From assembly GCA_017744285.1 (NCBI GenBank), contig JAGIBP010000010.1:1-64000 (forward strand): a stretch of 64,000 nt of DNA, read 5' to 3'. The stretch comes from Variovorax sp. GTDB taxonomy: Bacteria; Pseudomonadota; Gammaproteobacteria; Burkholderiales; Burkholderiaceae_C. Positions 55,456-63,620 of the stretch are shown here, piece by piece (within the stretch, counting starts at the first letter, position 1; each line of letters starts with the position of its first letter). The translations under genes and the position numbers were made by a program. Below the pieces are notes generated by a model that saw only the letters and a list, made by a program, of their open reading frames with translations, made no database searches and was not told where the DNA came from.

Positions 55456-55862
55456 GCGCCTCGATGAGCGGCCCCTTCAACATCGGCGAAGCCGCCGCGC
55501 GCTCGGGCGTCTCGGCCAAGATGGTGCGGCACTACGAATCGCTGGGCCTCGTCCCCGGCGTGGCCCGCACCGACGCCGGCTATCGCCAGTACACCGAGAG
55601 CAACATCCACACGCTGCGCTTCATCCGCCGCGCGCGCGACCTGGGCTTCAGCATGGCCGAGATCGCGGAGCTTCTGAAGCTGTGGCAGAACAAGCAGCGT
55701 GCGAGCGCCGATGTGAAGCGCATCGCGCTCGCCCATGCCCAGGACCTGCACCGGCGCATCGAGGAGATGGAGGCGATGAAGCGCACGCTCGAGCGGCTGG
55801 CGGACTGCTGCCACGGGGACCATCGGCCCGACTGCCCGATCCTGGACGAACTGGCCGAATAG
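55452..55862 (+). CDS. cueR: Cu(I)-responsive MerR-family activator
   Basis: A 136-residue MerR regulator. The HTH is [25 protein letters not shown]. The metal-binding loop is [17 protein letters not shown]: Cys120 and Cys128 are separated by seven residues, the CueR Cu(I) hallmark, with Cys119 just before. Cu(I)-CueR activates the 19-bp-spaced copA promoter. Being downstream of copA in the same transcript it is positively autoregulated. Start ATG 55452 overlaps the copA stop; an internal ATG (55464) is an alternative. Confidence 0.94.
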   Translation: MSASMSGPFNIGEAAARSGVSAKMVRHYESLGLVPGVARTDAGYRQYTESNIHTLRFIRRARDLGFSMAEIAELLKLWQNKQRASADVKRIALAHAQDLHRRIEEMEAMKRTLERLADCCHGDHRPDCPILDELAE

Positions 55863-55876
55863 TCAGGCCGCGCGCT

Positions 55877-56284
55877 TCAGCCGCGGCGCTGGATCATCTT
55901 CCAGCCGTTGCCCGAGGGGTCGCGAAAACCCGCGTCCACCGTGCCGTAGCGCTCCACCGGCTCCTGCATGAACTCGACGCCCGCGGCCCGCATGCGCTCG
56001 TAGGCGGCGCGGCAGTCGTCCACGGCCAGCACCAGCGGCGGCATGGCGCCCTTGGCGACGATCTCGCGCACCGCCTGCGCGGTGGCCGCATCGAGCACCG
56101 GCGGCCCCGGCAGGTTCAGCCCGAGCTGGAACGACGGCTGGTCGGGGTGCTGCACGGTGAGCCAGCGATAGTCGCCGTTCCTCACGTCGGTGTGGACGCG
56201 AAACCCCAGCTTCTCCACGTAGAACGCCAGCGCCTCGTCCTGGTCGCGCACATACAAACCCGCCGTTTCGATACCTTGTGTCAT
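55877..56284 (-). CDS. VOC-family glyoxalase/bleomycin-resistance-like protein
   Basis: A 135-residue VOC protein with two beta-alpha-beta-beta-beta units: GLYVRDQDEALAFYVEKLGFRV and PPLVLAVDDCRAAYERMRAAGV. The C-terminus GFRDPSGNGWKMIQRR holds the usual DPxGN turn. Catalytic metal ligands are not clearly complete, so it may be a binding protein rather than an enzyme. It starts within the AraC gene stop (4-bp overlap), so the two are an operon. Confidence 0.85.
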   Translation of the reverse strand: MTQGIETAGLYVRDQDEALAFYVEKLGFRVHTDVRNGDYRWLTVQHPDQPSFQLGLNLPGPPVLDAATAQAVREIVAKGAMPPLVLAVDDCRAAYERMRAAGVEFMQEPVERYGTVDAGFRDPSGNGWKMIQRRG

Positions 56285-56796
56285 GAAAGCTCCTGTTGAA
56301 CGGTTTCGTTTGTACCGTCCAGGGCCTGCCGGCGCTTCTCCGAAACTGCGGTCCTGAGGTCGGGCCGGTGCGCGGCGTTGACGATGCAGGCGGGCACGCG
56401 GCCGAGTTCATGCGTCGCGGCCCTGGCACGCGCCCGCACCGCGCTCGGGCTGTCGCCGGTGATGTCGCGGAAGGTGCGCCCGAAGGTGCCCAGGCTCTGC
56501 CAGCCGGTCGCGAAGGCGATCTCGGTGATGGACAGGGCATCGTCGCGCAGCATCGCCATCGCGCGCTCGATGCGCCGCGTCAGCAGGTAGCGATGCGGCG
56601 GGATGCCGAAGGCCTGCCTGAACGAGCGCGCGAAGTGCGCCTCGGACACGCCGCTCACCTGCGCGAGCCGCGCGACCGGCCATTCCTCGTGCGAGGCCGC
56701 GTCCATGCGGTCCTTGGCGCGCAGCAGGCGTCGCAGCAGGTCGGGGTCCTGGACGGCGGGGGAGCGATTGAGAGACGCGGGTTCTGGATCGTTCAT
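56281..56796 (-). CDS. AraC-family regulator, DNA-binding domain only
   Basis: A 171-residue protein with a double AraC HTH at about residues 25-125 (VARLAQVSGVSEAHFARSF...ITEIAFATGWQSLGTFGRTF) but no N-terminal sensor domain, only a short leader. This size is common for small Mar/Sox/Rob-like or companion regulators. The C-terminal 45 residues do not resemble a known domain. It overlaps the VOC gene by 4 bp and is divergent from a lipoprotein gene, with 96 bp between starts. Confidence 0.85.
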   Translation of the reverse strand: MNDPEPASLNRSPAVQDPDLLRRLLRAKDRMDAASHEEWPVARLAQVSGVSEAHFARSFRQAFGIPPHRYLLTRRIERAMAMLRDDALSITEIAFATGWQSLGTFGRTFRDITGDSPSAVRARARAATHELGRVPACIVNAAHRPDLRTAVSEKRRQALDGTNETVQQELS

Positions 56797-56892
56797 GTCG
56801 TGGCAATGCTACGCCGCTGAGACTTTTGCCCTACAGGTCAGCGTCGATTCAGGTAACAATCGCTTACCCAAAAACCCGGAGGAGTGTTCCTG

Positions 56893-57600
56893 ATGAAGTT
56901 GCTTTGCTCGCTCGTTGCGCTTGCCATGCTGACTGGCTGCGCCGGGATGAATCGCCCCAAGTCCGGCCCCGGATCGGGCTACGGCGCCGCCTATGTCCCG
57001 GACGTCACGCCGACGGAGACGGCGGCGCCGGACTACCAGGGCACCGTCGCCAAGTGCCAGCAGCGAGCCACCGACCTCCCCTACATCCGCAGCAACGAGC
57101 ACGACGAGGCGCTCGTGCTGATCGGCACCGGGGCCACGGCGGCGTTCATGAGCTCGACGGCGCTCGTCGGCATGTGGGAGGCCATTGCGCTGGGCGTGGG
57201 CGGCGCGAGCTACGGCGGCTTCGTTTACTGGGTCGACACCCCCGGCCGCCAGCGCTGGTACGAGCGCCAGGAAACCATGCTCGCGAATTGCATGGCGCAG
57301 GCGGGCTACGCGAACAACGATCCGACCGTGAAGGTCACCTGGAAGAAGTACGACCCCACCGCCGCCGAGCTCCGCCCCACGGGCACCGATACCTACGGCG
57401 CCGAGCGGCTGGCCAAGGCGAGGAACTGCGGCGTGGCGCCGCTGGCCACCCTGACCGCCAAGGGCCCCGGCTTCGAGAACCACAGCGTGCCCTGCGAAGC
57501 GCGGAACACCACCCTGCTCGTGCGATGCGAGTTCGGCAACTGCCGCGAAGTCGGCGTGACCGCCGGGCTTCCCGCGAAGACCAAGGTCAGCCTGAAGTAG
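56893..57600 (+). CDS. Lipoprotein with glycine-rich hydrophobic hairpin, unknown function
   Basis: A 235-residue protein with a lipoprotein signal (LAMLTGC). A hydrophobic Gly/Ala-rich stretch (about residues 75-118: VLIGTGATAAFMSSTALVGM and IALGVGGASYGGFVYWV) resembles a glycine-zipper membrane hairpin. Cysteines in the mature part (KCQQR, LANCMAQAGY, NCGVAP, VPCEAR, RCEFGNCRE) could form disulfides in the periplasm. I do not recognise the family. The ATG 56893 follows GGAGGAG at a usable distance; a GTG at 56884 in frame is less likely. The function is unknown. Confidence 0.6.
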   Translation: MKLLCSLVALAMLTGCAGMNRPKSGPGSGYGAAYVPDVTPTETAAPDYQGTVAKCQQRATDLPYIRSNEHDEALVLIGTGATAAFMSSTALVGMWEAIALGVGGASYGGFVYWVDTPGRQRWYERQETMLANCMAQAGYANNDPTVKVTWKKYDPTAAELRPTGTDTYGAERLAKARNCGVAPLATLTAKGPGFENHSVPCEARNTTLLVRCEFGNCREVGVTAGLPAKTKVSLK

Positions 57601-57605
57601 CGCTC

Positions 57606-57621
57606 GCCCGCTCGCGCGGGC
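57606..57621. terminator. Convergent hairpin between lipoprotein and kinase-like genes
   Basis: GCCCGC (57606-57611) pairs perfectly with GCGGGC (57616-57621) around TCGC, exactly in the 24-bp gap between the two converging stops. It lacks a T-run on either strand, so a rho-independent role is weakly supported. Confidence 0.35.
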
Positions 57622-57624
57622 ATC

Positions 57625-59382
57625 TCAGAGCACCGCGATATCGGCCTTGGTGCCCTGCGGCTCGACCCAGGCCGGGAGGACGACGGAGCGGTCCAGCGGA
57701 TTCACCGCCGGCTGCAGCGTGAAGAAGATCGCGGCGCCCTCCCCGACCTTGCCCCGCACCCAGATGCGTCCGCCATGCCGCTGCACGATGCGCTGCACGG
57801 TCGGCAGGCCCATGCCGTTGCCCACGGTGCCCTTCGCCGTGCTCAGGCGCTGGAAGGGCTGGAAAATCCTGCGCGCTTCCTCGTTGTCGAAACCGACGCC
57901 GTTGTCGCGCACGACGAACACGTTTTCCCACGGGCCGCGGCGCATCTCGATGGATACGCGCGCATCGGGCTTGCCCGCGGTGAACTTCCAGGCGTTGCCC
58001 AGCAGTTCGCGCAGCAGCATCAGCGCGAGCTGCGCGTCGACCGTCGCATACATCTCGGGCTCGACCGTGACCTGCACGCTGCGATGGCGGTGCGCTTTCT
58101 GGAGCTCGTCCACCACCGAATGCGCCAGGTGCCCGATGTCGCAATCGCGCAGCTTCAGCGGTGCTCTCGATGCATTGGAGAACACCTGCATCTCGCCGAT
58201 CAGCCGCTCCATGCGCGTCGCCGCGTCGGACACCCGCGTCACGAGGTTCTGCGTCAGCTCGACCGCGCCGGCGCTGACGTGCTCCCGGCTTTCGTCGAGC
58301 ACATTGCGAATCTGCCGCAAGGGTTGGCTCAGGTCCTGCGACGCATTGAAGGAGAGGTCCTCGAGGTCCTGGTTGGCCTGCTGCAGGCGGCGCGTGCGCA
58401 CCTGGACCTCGGCCTCGATCAGCTGGCGCGTTTCGCTGCTGCGGATGAACGCGCGCTGTGCCAGCGCCAGGGCCACGACCACGGCCAGCGTGCAGAAGAA
58501 AGTCAGCAGCGTGCGCTCCCAGGCCAGTCGAGTCCAGCCCGCGAGCACCTCGTCGCGCGGGTAGCCGACCACCACCATGGCCGGGAAGGCCTCGGCGCGG
58601 CGATAGCTGGCGACCCGCTCGACCCCGTCGAAAGGGCTGCGCATGTCGATCGAGCCGGGTTGGTTCCAGGCGTCGGCGAGCTCCAGGTACTCGGACAGGC
58701 GCAGGTTCACCGCGCGCTCGAAGCCCGGATAGCGAAAGAAGATCACCCCATCGCGGCCGAGGAAGGTGAACATGGCGCTGCGCAGCGACCCCATGAGTTC
58801 CGCCATCGACTTGATGTGGCTCAGGTTCAGGTAGACGAGCAGGATGCCCTGCAAGCGCCCCCTGGCGTCGAAGATGCCCCGCGAGATCGGCAGCACCCAG
58901 GTGCTGGTCGTGTTCGAGAAGGACGGTGTCTGGACGTGCACCGAAGCGTCCTGCGGATGGCGCGCGTGATGGGCGAAGCTCTCGCGCGTCTGCGCATCCG
59001 CCTCTTCCCACGCCGCCGGCAGCTTGCTCGAGGCCACGACGTCGCCGGCCGCATCCATCAGGAAGATGGCCTGCGTGCCCACGTCGTCGCTCGCCTCGCG
59101 CAGCAGCGCAGCGCGCGCCTGCTCCCAGGAAATGCCGTGCGGCCCGCCGACCGACTCGAAGTACTTGGCCAGCGACACGACGCTCGCATTCGAACTGCGG
59201 AACGTGGCGCTCAGCTGCTCGCCCAGCGCCACCGCCATGAGCTGGCCCTCCCTGCGCGCCCCTTCGAGCTGCTCCGCCTTCAATGGCAGCGTGGAGACAA
59301 AAGCCAGACCGGTGGCCACGAAGATGAGCACGACGCCGACCGTCCACAGGAGCAGGCGACTGCGAACGAGTCGGGAGTACAT
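57625..59382 (-). CDS. Sensor histidine kinase homologue with Gln in place of the phospho-acceptor His
   Basis: A 585-residue membrane protein. TM1 is at about residues 10-31, followed by a periplasmic double-Cache-like sensor domain (about 32-287) and TM2 at about 289-310. It continues with a coiled coil and a DHp/HATPase_c pair. The ATP-binding boxes are intact: N-box LLRELLGNAWKF, G1 VRDNGVGFD, G2 VGNGMGLPTVQ. The H-box, however, reads SFNASQDLSQPLRQIR, with Gln349 (CAG, 58336-58338) where His is expected (S-H-D-L). It therefore probably cannot autophosphorylate in the usual way. No response-regulator gene is adjacent. ATG 59380-59382 is the start closest to TM1. Confidence 0.85.
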   Translation of the reverse strand: MYSRLVRSRLLLWTVGVVLIFVATGLAFVSTLPLKAEQLEGARREGQLMAVALGEQLSATFRSSNASVVSLAKYFESVGGPHGISWEQARAALLREASDDVGTQAIFLMDAAGDVVASSKLPAAWEEADAQTRESFAHHARHPQDASVHVQTPSFSNTTSTWVLPISRGIFDARGRLQGILLVYLNLSHIKSMAELMGSLRSAMFTFLGRDGVIFFRYPGFERAVNLRLSEYLELADAWNQPGSIDMRSPFDGVERVASYRRAEAFPAMVVVGYPRDEVLAGWTRLAWERTLLTFFCTLAVVVALALAQRAFIRSSETRQLIEAEVQVRTRRLQQANQDLEDLSFNASQDLSQPLRQIRNVLDESREHVSAGAVELTQNLVTRVSDAATRMERLIGEMQVFSNASRAPLKLRDCDIGHLAHSVVDELQKAHRHRSVQVTVEPEMYATVDAQLALMLLRELLGNAWKFTAGKPDARVSIEMRRGPWENVFVVRDNGVGFDNEEARRIFQPFQRLSTAKGTVGNGMGLPTVQRIVQRHGGRIWVRGKVGEGAAIFFTLQPAVNPLDRSVVLPAWVEPQGTKADIAVL

Positions 59383-59405
59383 AGCAAAAGCAAGCTTGAT
59401 CTGAA

Positions 59406-59433
59406 ATTCTAGGGAGCGGAGCCCGCCCGTCCA
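59406..59433 (-). promoter_or_regulatory. Candidate promoter of the kinase-like gene
   Basis: On the minus strand, TGGACG (59428-59433) and TAGAAT (59406-59411) are separated by 16 bp, close to the consensus. The predicted transcript would begin about 20 bp before the start codon. Confidence 0.5.
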
Positions 59434-59480
59434 TCGCAACCGGTTTCACCCAAACCGGCAAACTGTGCGCTAGTTGCGAT
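59433..59480. repeat. Nested inverted repeats in the divergent kinase/lipoprotein intergenic region
   Basis: ATCGCAAC (59433-59440) is repeated inverted and perfectly as GTTGCGAT (59473-59480). Inside it, CCGGTTT (59440-59446) and AAACCGG (59452-59458) form a second perfect repeat with a 5-bp spacer. The array lies immediately upstream of the kinase -35 box. It may be an activator or repressor site, or two sites for one dimer. Confidence 0.6.
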
Positions 59481-59553
59481 CTTCGGCGTTGAGCGCGCGA
59501 GACACGGTGGCGCGACCCTCGCCGGATAATGGGTCCGTCAACGGGAGCTGGTC

Positions 59554-60186
59554 ATGAAAAATGCCTTGGCTGGTATGCGGCGCGTCGCGGGCCTCGCGGC
59601 CCTGTTGCTGGGTGCGTGTGCCGCGCCCCTTCCGCAGCGCTCTGGAGAGTGGATGGACCCGGCACTGGGCCCCGGCTCGGCGATCCTGCGCACGGAGAAA
59701 GTCCTGGTGGCTTGCGAAGCCTGGGACCTGTCGATGCGACAGAACTGCCAGGCATGGCTCGCTCAGCACCTTCATGACCGGGGCGCCAGCCCCGTGCCTG
59801 CGCCCAGCACTGCTTCGGCATTGAATGGCGGCGAACTCGACAACCAGTTGCTGATCGCGGCCGCCGATGCGGGCGCGAGAACCGTCATGGTCGTGTCGCT
59901 CACGCCGACGATGGTCGGGGGCGGCTTCTCCGGCGCCTCCATCGGCATCGGGGGATTCAGTTGGGGAGGCGGCGGCGGGGCGGGCATCGGCCTGAGCGCG
60001 CCGATCGGCGGAAGCGGCTGGGGCGGCACCGGCTTTGCGGCCCAGGGGCGCGTGACCGATGTGCCCAACCGGCGCCTGGTGTGGACCACCAGCTTCGTGG
60101 GCTCCCCGTCTGCGGACTTTGCATCGCAGGTTCGGGATTTGACGGGGGCGGTGGTGAGTGCGGCGCAGGGGGCGGGGTTGCTGTGA
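59554..60186 (+). CDS. Glycine-rich lipoprotein, unknown function
   Basis: A 210-residue lipoprotein (signal ending LLLGAC). The N-terminal half contains NCQAWLAQHLHDRGA and AADAGARTVMVVSLTP. A Gly-rich segment (about residues 120-160: SIGIGGFSWGGGGGAGIGLS) follows, then a C-terminal helix. The order resembles small outer-membrane lipoproteins of unknown role. I do not recognise a family. It is divergent from the kinase-like gene; a GATAAT box (59525-59530) lies 24 bp before the ATG, without a good -35. Confidence 0.6.
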   Translation: MKNALAGMRRVAGLAALLLGACAAPLPQRSGEWMDPALGPGSAILRTEKVLVACEAWDLSMRQNCQAWLAQHLHDRGASPVPAPSTASALNGGELDNQLLIAAADAGARTVMVVSLTPTMVGGGFSGASIGIGGFSWGGGGGAGIGLSAPIGGSGWGGTGFAAQGRVTDVPNRRLVWTTSFVGSPSADFASQVRDLTGAVVSAAQGAGLL

Positions 60187-60302
60187 ACGCCGCCCGCCGC
60201 CTCAGGCTGTGACGGCGTACGAGGCGCCAGCGCACATCAAGCTTGGTGAGCGACATGCCCTCGCCTGCCCTCCAGGCGAGTAACGCATCGGGCGCAAAAG
60301 CG

Positions 60303-60329
60303 AAAAAGCTGCTCGGTAGACGGCTTTTT
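60303..60329. terminator. Possible bidirectional terminator between lipoprotein and pilin genes
   Basis: AAAAAGC (60303-60309) is complementary to GCTTTTT (60323-60329), with a 13-nt loop. It lies between the lipoprotein stop at 60186 and the pilin stop at 60351. The stem is AT-rich and therefore weak, but it gives a T-run on both strands. Confidence 0.4.
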
Positions 60330-60350
60330 CATTGGCTTGCGCCTACCCGC

Positions 60351-60839
60351 TTACAGCGGGGCAGCAATCGTGCCGCACGTCTTCGGCAAGATGGAAGCAT
60401 CCACGTCGGATCCACACTTCCATATCGACTTATTGTTCTGATAGAGGAGCGTGTACTGCACCTTCTTACCGGCCAATTTTGCATTGACCCCGGTAGTGAG
60501 GAAAAGAGCTTCGACCGTGCAGCCGCCAGATGTTGCTGCAGTCCCCGCAGTGGTCACCGAGGTCACATACTTGCCGTTGATGTCGGCCGCCTTGGCAATG
60601 TCTCCGACTGCGGCCGCGGCATTGGCGGGACATGCGCCGTCCTGAGTGAAGCTCATTTCGACCAGACCCTTCACGCCATCCGTGAGGGTCGCGGCTTCGA
60701 CCAACTGCCCTTTCGCGGTGTAGTCCTGATAAGCCGGCAGGGCCACAGCCGCCAGGATCCCAATGATCGCCACGACGATCATCAATTCAATCAGCGTGAA
60801 GCCCGTCTGGGCCGCGCGCATGGCACGTTTCATTTGCAT
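60351..60839 (-). CDS. pilA: Type IV major pilin
   Basis: A 162-residue class IVa prepilin. The short leader [13 protein letters not shown] is cut before Phe by PilD. The mature N-terminus [20 protein letters not shown] carries the essential Glu5 and the hydrophobic assembly helix. Two C-terminal cysteines ([15 protein letters not shown]) can form the D-loop disulfide, and two further Cys lie in the mid-region. The gene has visibly lower GC than its neighbours, as pilins often do. Other pil genes are not nearby. ATG 60837-60839 is followed closely by a second possible start (60831-60833). Confidence 0.92.
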   Translation of the reverse strand: MQMKRAMRAAQTGFTLIELMIVVAIIGILAAVALPAYQDYTAKGQLVEAATLTDGVKGLVEMSFTQDGACPANAAAAVGDIAKAADINGKYVTSVTTAGTAATSGGCTVEALFLTTGVNAKLAGKKVQYTLLYQNNKSIWKCGSDVDASILPKTCGTIAAPL

Positions 60840-61044
60840 AGTTCGCTTTCGGTTGAGTTGAGAAACTCAGGACCTCCCTGAGCGCTCTTTCAACCGCAGC
60901 AAACATGCCCGGTCGCCGGGCCGTGAAATAGTGTGATCTGGATCAAGGTCGGCGCCGTGCAGGCAAGGAATGGCGTGCGCCAACACCGGAACTGGCAAGC
61001 CATGGCACATGTCACGGCCACGCGCCGCGCGTGCCATGCGTGAG

Positions 61045-61542
61045 TCAATCGCCTCGCGGCAAGCGCAGCCCCTCGCGCAGTGCGCGCATCTGCCCCCGCG
61101 CGATGACGTGCCCGCGCGCGGCCGCATCGGCCAGCCAGCGGATGGCCATGTTGTCGTCCCGGGGCGCGCCTTCGCCCGAGAGGTAGCAGCGCGCGAGGCA
61201 CTGCATGGCATCGGGGTGGCCCTGCTGCGCCGCCAGTTCGAGCCAGTAGCGGCCGGCGTCGGCCCGGCCCGATGCGATGAACATCTCGCCGATGTCCGCC
61301 TGCGCGTCGGCGTCGCCGGCATCGGCCGCGGCGAGCAGGGAGATGTCCTCGGCCGGCACGCCGCAGTCGGCGAGCCGGCAGACGTCCTGCAGCGCGATGC
61401 GGGCGCGGCCGCGTGCGTCGGGGTCGAGCTTGCGCACGGTGCCGTCTTCGATGCGGCGCCACCAGGTGCGCTGGCTGCGGCCCGTCATGGCGATGGCGGC
61501 CTGGATGCTGATGGGAATGGCCGCGAGGACGCCGGCGGGCAT
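61045..61542 (-). CDS. Sel1-repeat protein
   Basis: A 165-residue protein whose C-terminal two-thirds contain two to three Sel1-type TPR-like repeats (AQADIGEMFIASGRADAGRYWLELAAQQG and AMQCLARCYLSGEGAPRDDNMAIRWLADAAARG). The N-terminal part (RRIEDGTVRKLDPDARGR) is basic. Such repeats mediate protein-protein contacts. No signal peptide is evident. It begins 1 bp after the M48 protease stop, so it is probably co-expressed with it. The 205-bp stretch to the pilin gene shows no further gene. Confidence 0.75.
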   Translation of the reverse strand: MPAGVLAAIPISIQAAIAMTGRSQRTWWRRIEDGTVRKLDPDARGRARIALQDVCRLADCGVPAEDISLLAAADAGDADAQADIGEMFIASGRADAGRYWLELAAQQGHPDAMQCLARCYLSGEGAPRDDNMAIRWLADAAARGHVIARGQMRALREGLRLPRGD

Positions 61543-61543
61543 C

Positions 61544-62314
61544 TCACCGGCCCTCGTCCAGGCGCTTCTGCATGCGGGCGGCGCGCTCGCTCGACGGCGG
61601 GTGCGAGCTCATCATCGAATTGCCTTCCTTGCCCTCGCTGAGCTTGGCGAGCTTCTGGAAGCTGGTGACGAGGCCCTTGCGCTCGAGCTTGCGTTCCCTG
61701 AGCAGGTCGAAGGAATAGTCGTCCGCCGCGCTTTCGTTGGCCTGCGAGTACTGGGCGTGAACGAATTTCTCCGCCAGGTCGCCGGCCTCCGATTCAGAGA
61801 GCGCCTTGGCCACCCCGCCGCTGGCCGAAGCCAGCTCGCGCGCGGCGGAGGTGGCATAGGCCATCTGCATGCGGGCCTTGGAGTGGCCGAGCGCCACGTG
61901 GCCGATCTCGTGGCCGATCACGCCGCGCAGCTCGTCGTCGTTCATGAGGTCCATGAGCCCGCTGTAGACGCGGATGCAGCCGTTCGCCATCGCCCAGGCG
62001 TTGACGTCCTTCGTCATGTAGACCTTGTAGTTCGCGGTCTTGCCGTTGACGCCGGTCGGCATGGCCTTCACGACCTGGTCGAGGCGCTTGGCGTACTTGC
62101 TGGCGGGCGCGGCGATGGCGTTCTTCTTGTCCATGGCGGCGCAGGAGTCGTCGGACATCGCGACGACCTCGCTATCGCTCAGCGACATGGCCTTGAACGC
62201 GGTGCCGCCGACATTCAGGAGGCCGCCGGTGTCGGCCTTCTTGACGGTGTCGCAGCCCATGAGCGCGAGCGCGGCGGCGGCGGTGGCGAGGACTTGGATA
62301 TGGAAACGATGCAC
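61544..62314 (-). CDS. M48-family metalloprotease lipoprotein
   Basis: A 256-residue protease with a lipobox (LALMGC, Cys21) and the zinc site HEIGH (His135-Glu-x-x-His139) in GVIGHEIGHVALGHSKAR. The third ligand is probably Glu in ANESAADDYSFDLL. It resembles LoiP/YcaL-type periplasmic peptidases that act on misfolded outer-membrane proteins. The next gene downstream is the Sel1-repeat protein (1-bp gap), a possible partner. The 179-bp space upstream contains no obvious gene. Confidence 0.88.
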   Translation of the reverse strand: MHRFHIQVLATAAAALALMGCDTVKKADTGGLLNVGGTAFKAMSLSDSEVVAMSDDSCAAMDKKNAIAAPASKYAKRLDQVVKAMPTGVNGKTANYKVYMTKDVNAWAMANGCIRVYSGLMDLMNDDELRGVIGHEIGHVALGHSKARMQMAYATSAARELASASGGVAKALSESEAGDLAEKFVHAQYSQANESAADDYSFDLLRERKLERKGLVTSFQKLAKLSEGKEGNSMMSSHPPSSERAARMQKRLDEGR

Positions 62315-62493
62315 GTGGAGGACTCCCTGGAATGTTGCGTTTTCTCGATCGCCGCACCCCGGGGCGCGACGGTCTGCACTCTAGGAAGGCCTCCTCCGCG
62401 CGTCTATGAGAAACGTCCCAGTTCATCGCAGGCGGCGCAGGGCGCGCACCTGTGGAAGCGGGCCGGCGCGCGGACGCGGCATGCGGGGAATTT

Positions 62494-63093
62494 CTAAGCG
62501 CAGTGCACCGCGATCCACTGTGCCCACTTCGCGGCGCCCACCGCGCGCGCGGCGGGGTCGCGGCTCATCGGGTCGTAGGCGCCGAGCGCCTGCCAGAGCG
62601 AGCCCCAGTCACCGGCCTCGGGCATGGCCGAAACCAGCGTTTGCAGCACCAGGAACGCGCGCTGGCGCGTGATGGGCAACGGCGCGTCGAGCAGCGGCAC
62701 GACCGAGGGCAGCACGTCGCGCCCGCGCGCAATGAGCACGTAGGTGGCGATGGTGTGCGGCGCATGCAGCACGTCGGGGTAGTCGTCGAGGGTGCGCACC
62801 AGCGCGTCGAGCGCACGCCAGTCGCCGATGGCTGCCAGCGCCTGCGCCGCGCGGCCGCGAACCAGCGCCTCGGGGTCCGAGAGCGCGTCCGCCAGGGCGT
62901 CGGCCGCCGCGGGGTCGCCGGTCTCGGCCAGGCCCTCGGCGGACTTCTCGCGCACGTCAGGGTCCGGGCTCGCGAGCCCGCGCAGGAACACGGGCGTCGA
63001 CGCACGCCCGGCCACGACCAGCGCGGCGTAGGCGCGCAGGCGCTCGTCCGGGTCGGCCGCGTCGAGCCCGCCGAGATCCTCTGGCGTGTTCAT
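62494..63093 (-). CDS. HEAT-repeat protein
   Basis: A 199-residue protein made of about four or five HEAT repeats (e.g. DPDVREKSAEGLAETGDPAAADALADAL and DPEALVRGRAAQALAAIGDWRALDAL). It has no signal peptide and no catalytic motif. HEAT-repeat solenoids bind proteins or assist phycobilin or cofactor assembly; here the role is unknown. Its 3' flank and the M48 gene are separated by 179 bp with a possible weak promoter; upstream lies GlpM on the same strand. Confidence 0.75.
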   Translation of the reverse strand: MNTPEDLGGLDAADPDERLRAYAALVVAGRASTPVFLRGLASPDPDVREKSAEGLAETGDPAAADALADALSDPEALVRGRAAQALAAIGDWRALDALVRTLDDYPDVLHAPHTIATYVLIARGRDVLPSVVPLLDAPLPITRQRAFLVLQTLVSAMPEAGDWGSLWQALGAYDPMSRDPAARAVGAAKWAQWIAVHCA

Positions 63094-63175
63094 GGTCCAG
63101 CCGGCGCGGGTGCACAGCTCATGGCGCGCTCCTTGTCAGGCCATCCATTGTGCGGCGGGAGCGCGCCCGCGCGCA

Positions 63176-63514
63176 TCAACTCGCAAGGCGAGACCAGAGA
63201 AGAAGAAGCACCGCCGCGCCCGCGCACCACGCCACCGTGGCCGCGATGAGCGTGACCGGCAGCGAGGCCTTGACCGCGAGCCAGTACACGACCGCGAGGT
63301 AGATCGCATAGGGCACGAGCGACAGCAGCCCGAAGAGTGCCGTCGTGCGCAGGTCCGCCGCCGAACGTTCGGTGCCCACGATGTAGTGCGCGATCAGCGC
63401 GAAGGTGGGAAAGAGGGGCACCAGGCCCGCGATGTAGAAGTTCCTCGTCTTCGACAGCAGTGCGATGAGAAGCACCGCGACGGCGCCGAGGATGCACTTG
63501 AAAAGCAGCGACAC
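63176..63514 (-). CDS. glpM: GlpM-family membrane protein
   Basis: A 112-residue protein with four hydrophobic helices. LLFKCILGAVAVLLIALLSK and FYIAGLVPLFPTFALIAHYIVGTER match the GlpM consensus closely. GlpM was named from its role in Pseudomonas alginate production from glycerol, but its molecular function is unresolved. I choose GTG 63512-63514 as the start because it gives the family length; an open frame extends upstream but has no hydrophobic or homologous sequence. A clear ribosome site is missing. Confidence 0.8.
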   Translation of the reverse strand: MSLLFKCILGAVAVLLIALLSKTRNFYIAGLVPLFPTFALIAHYIVGTERSAADLRTTALFGLLSLVPYAIYLAVVYWLAVKASLPVTLIAATVAWCAGAAVLLLLWSRLAS

Positions 63515-63620
63515 GGAATGAATCGAGGGACGGGCTCGGGAAGCGGCGATCTTACGTCGCGTGACGCGGGGGGCGCGCGGCGCAAGAATGGCTGCTGTCG
63601 TTTCAGCCAAGGAGCGCAGC

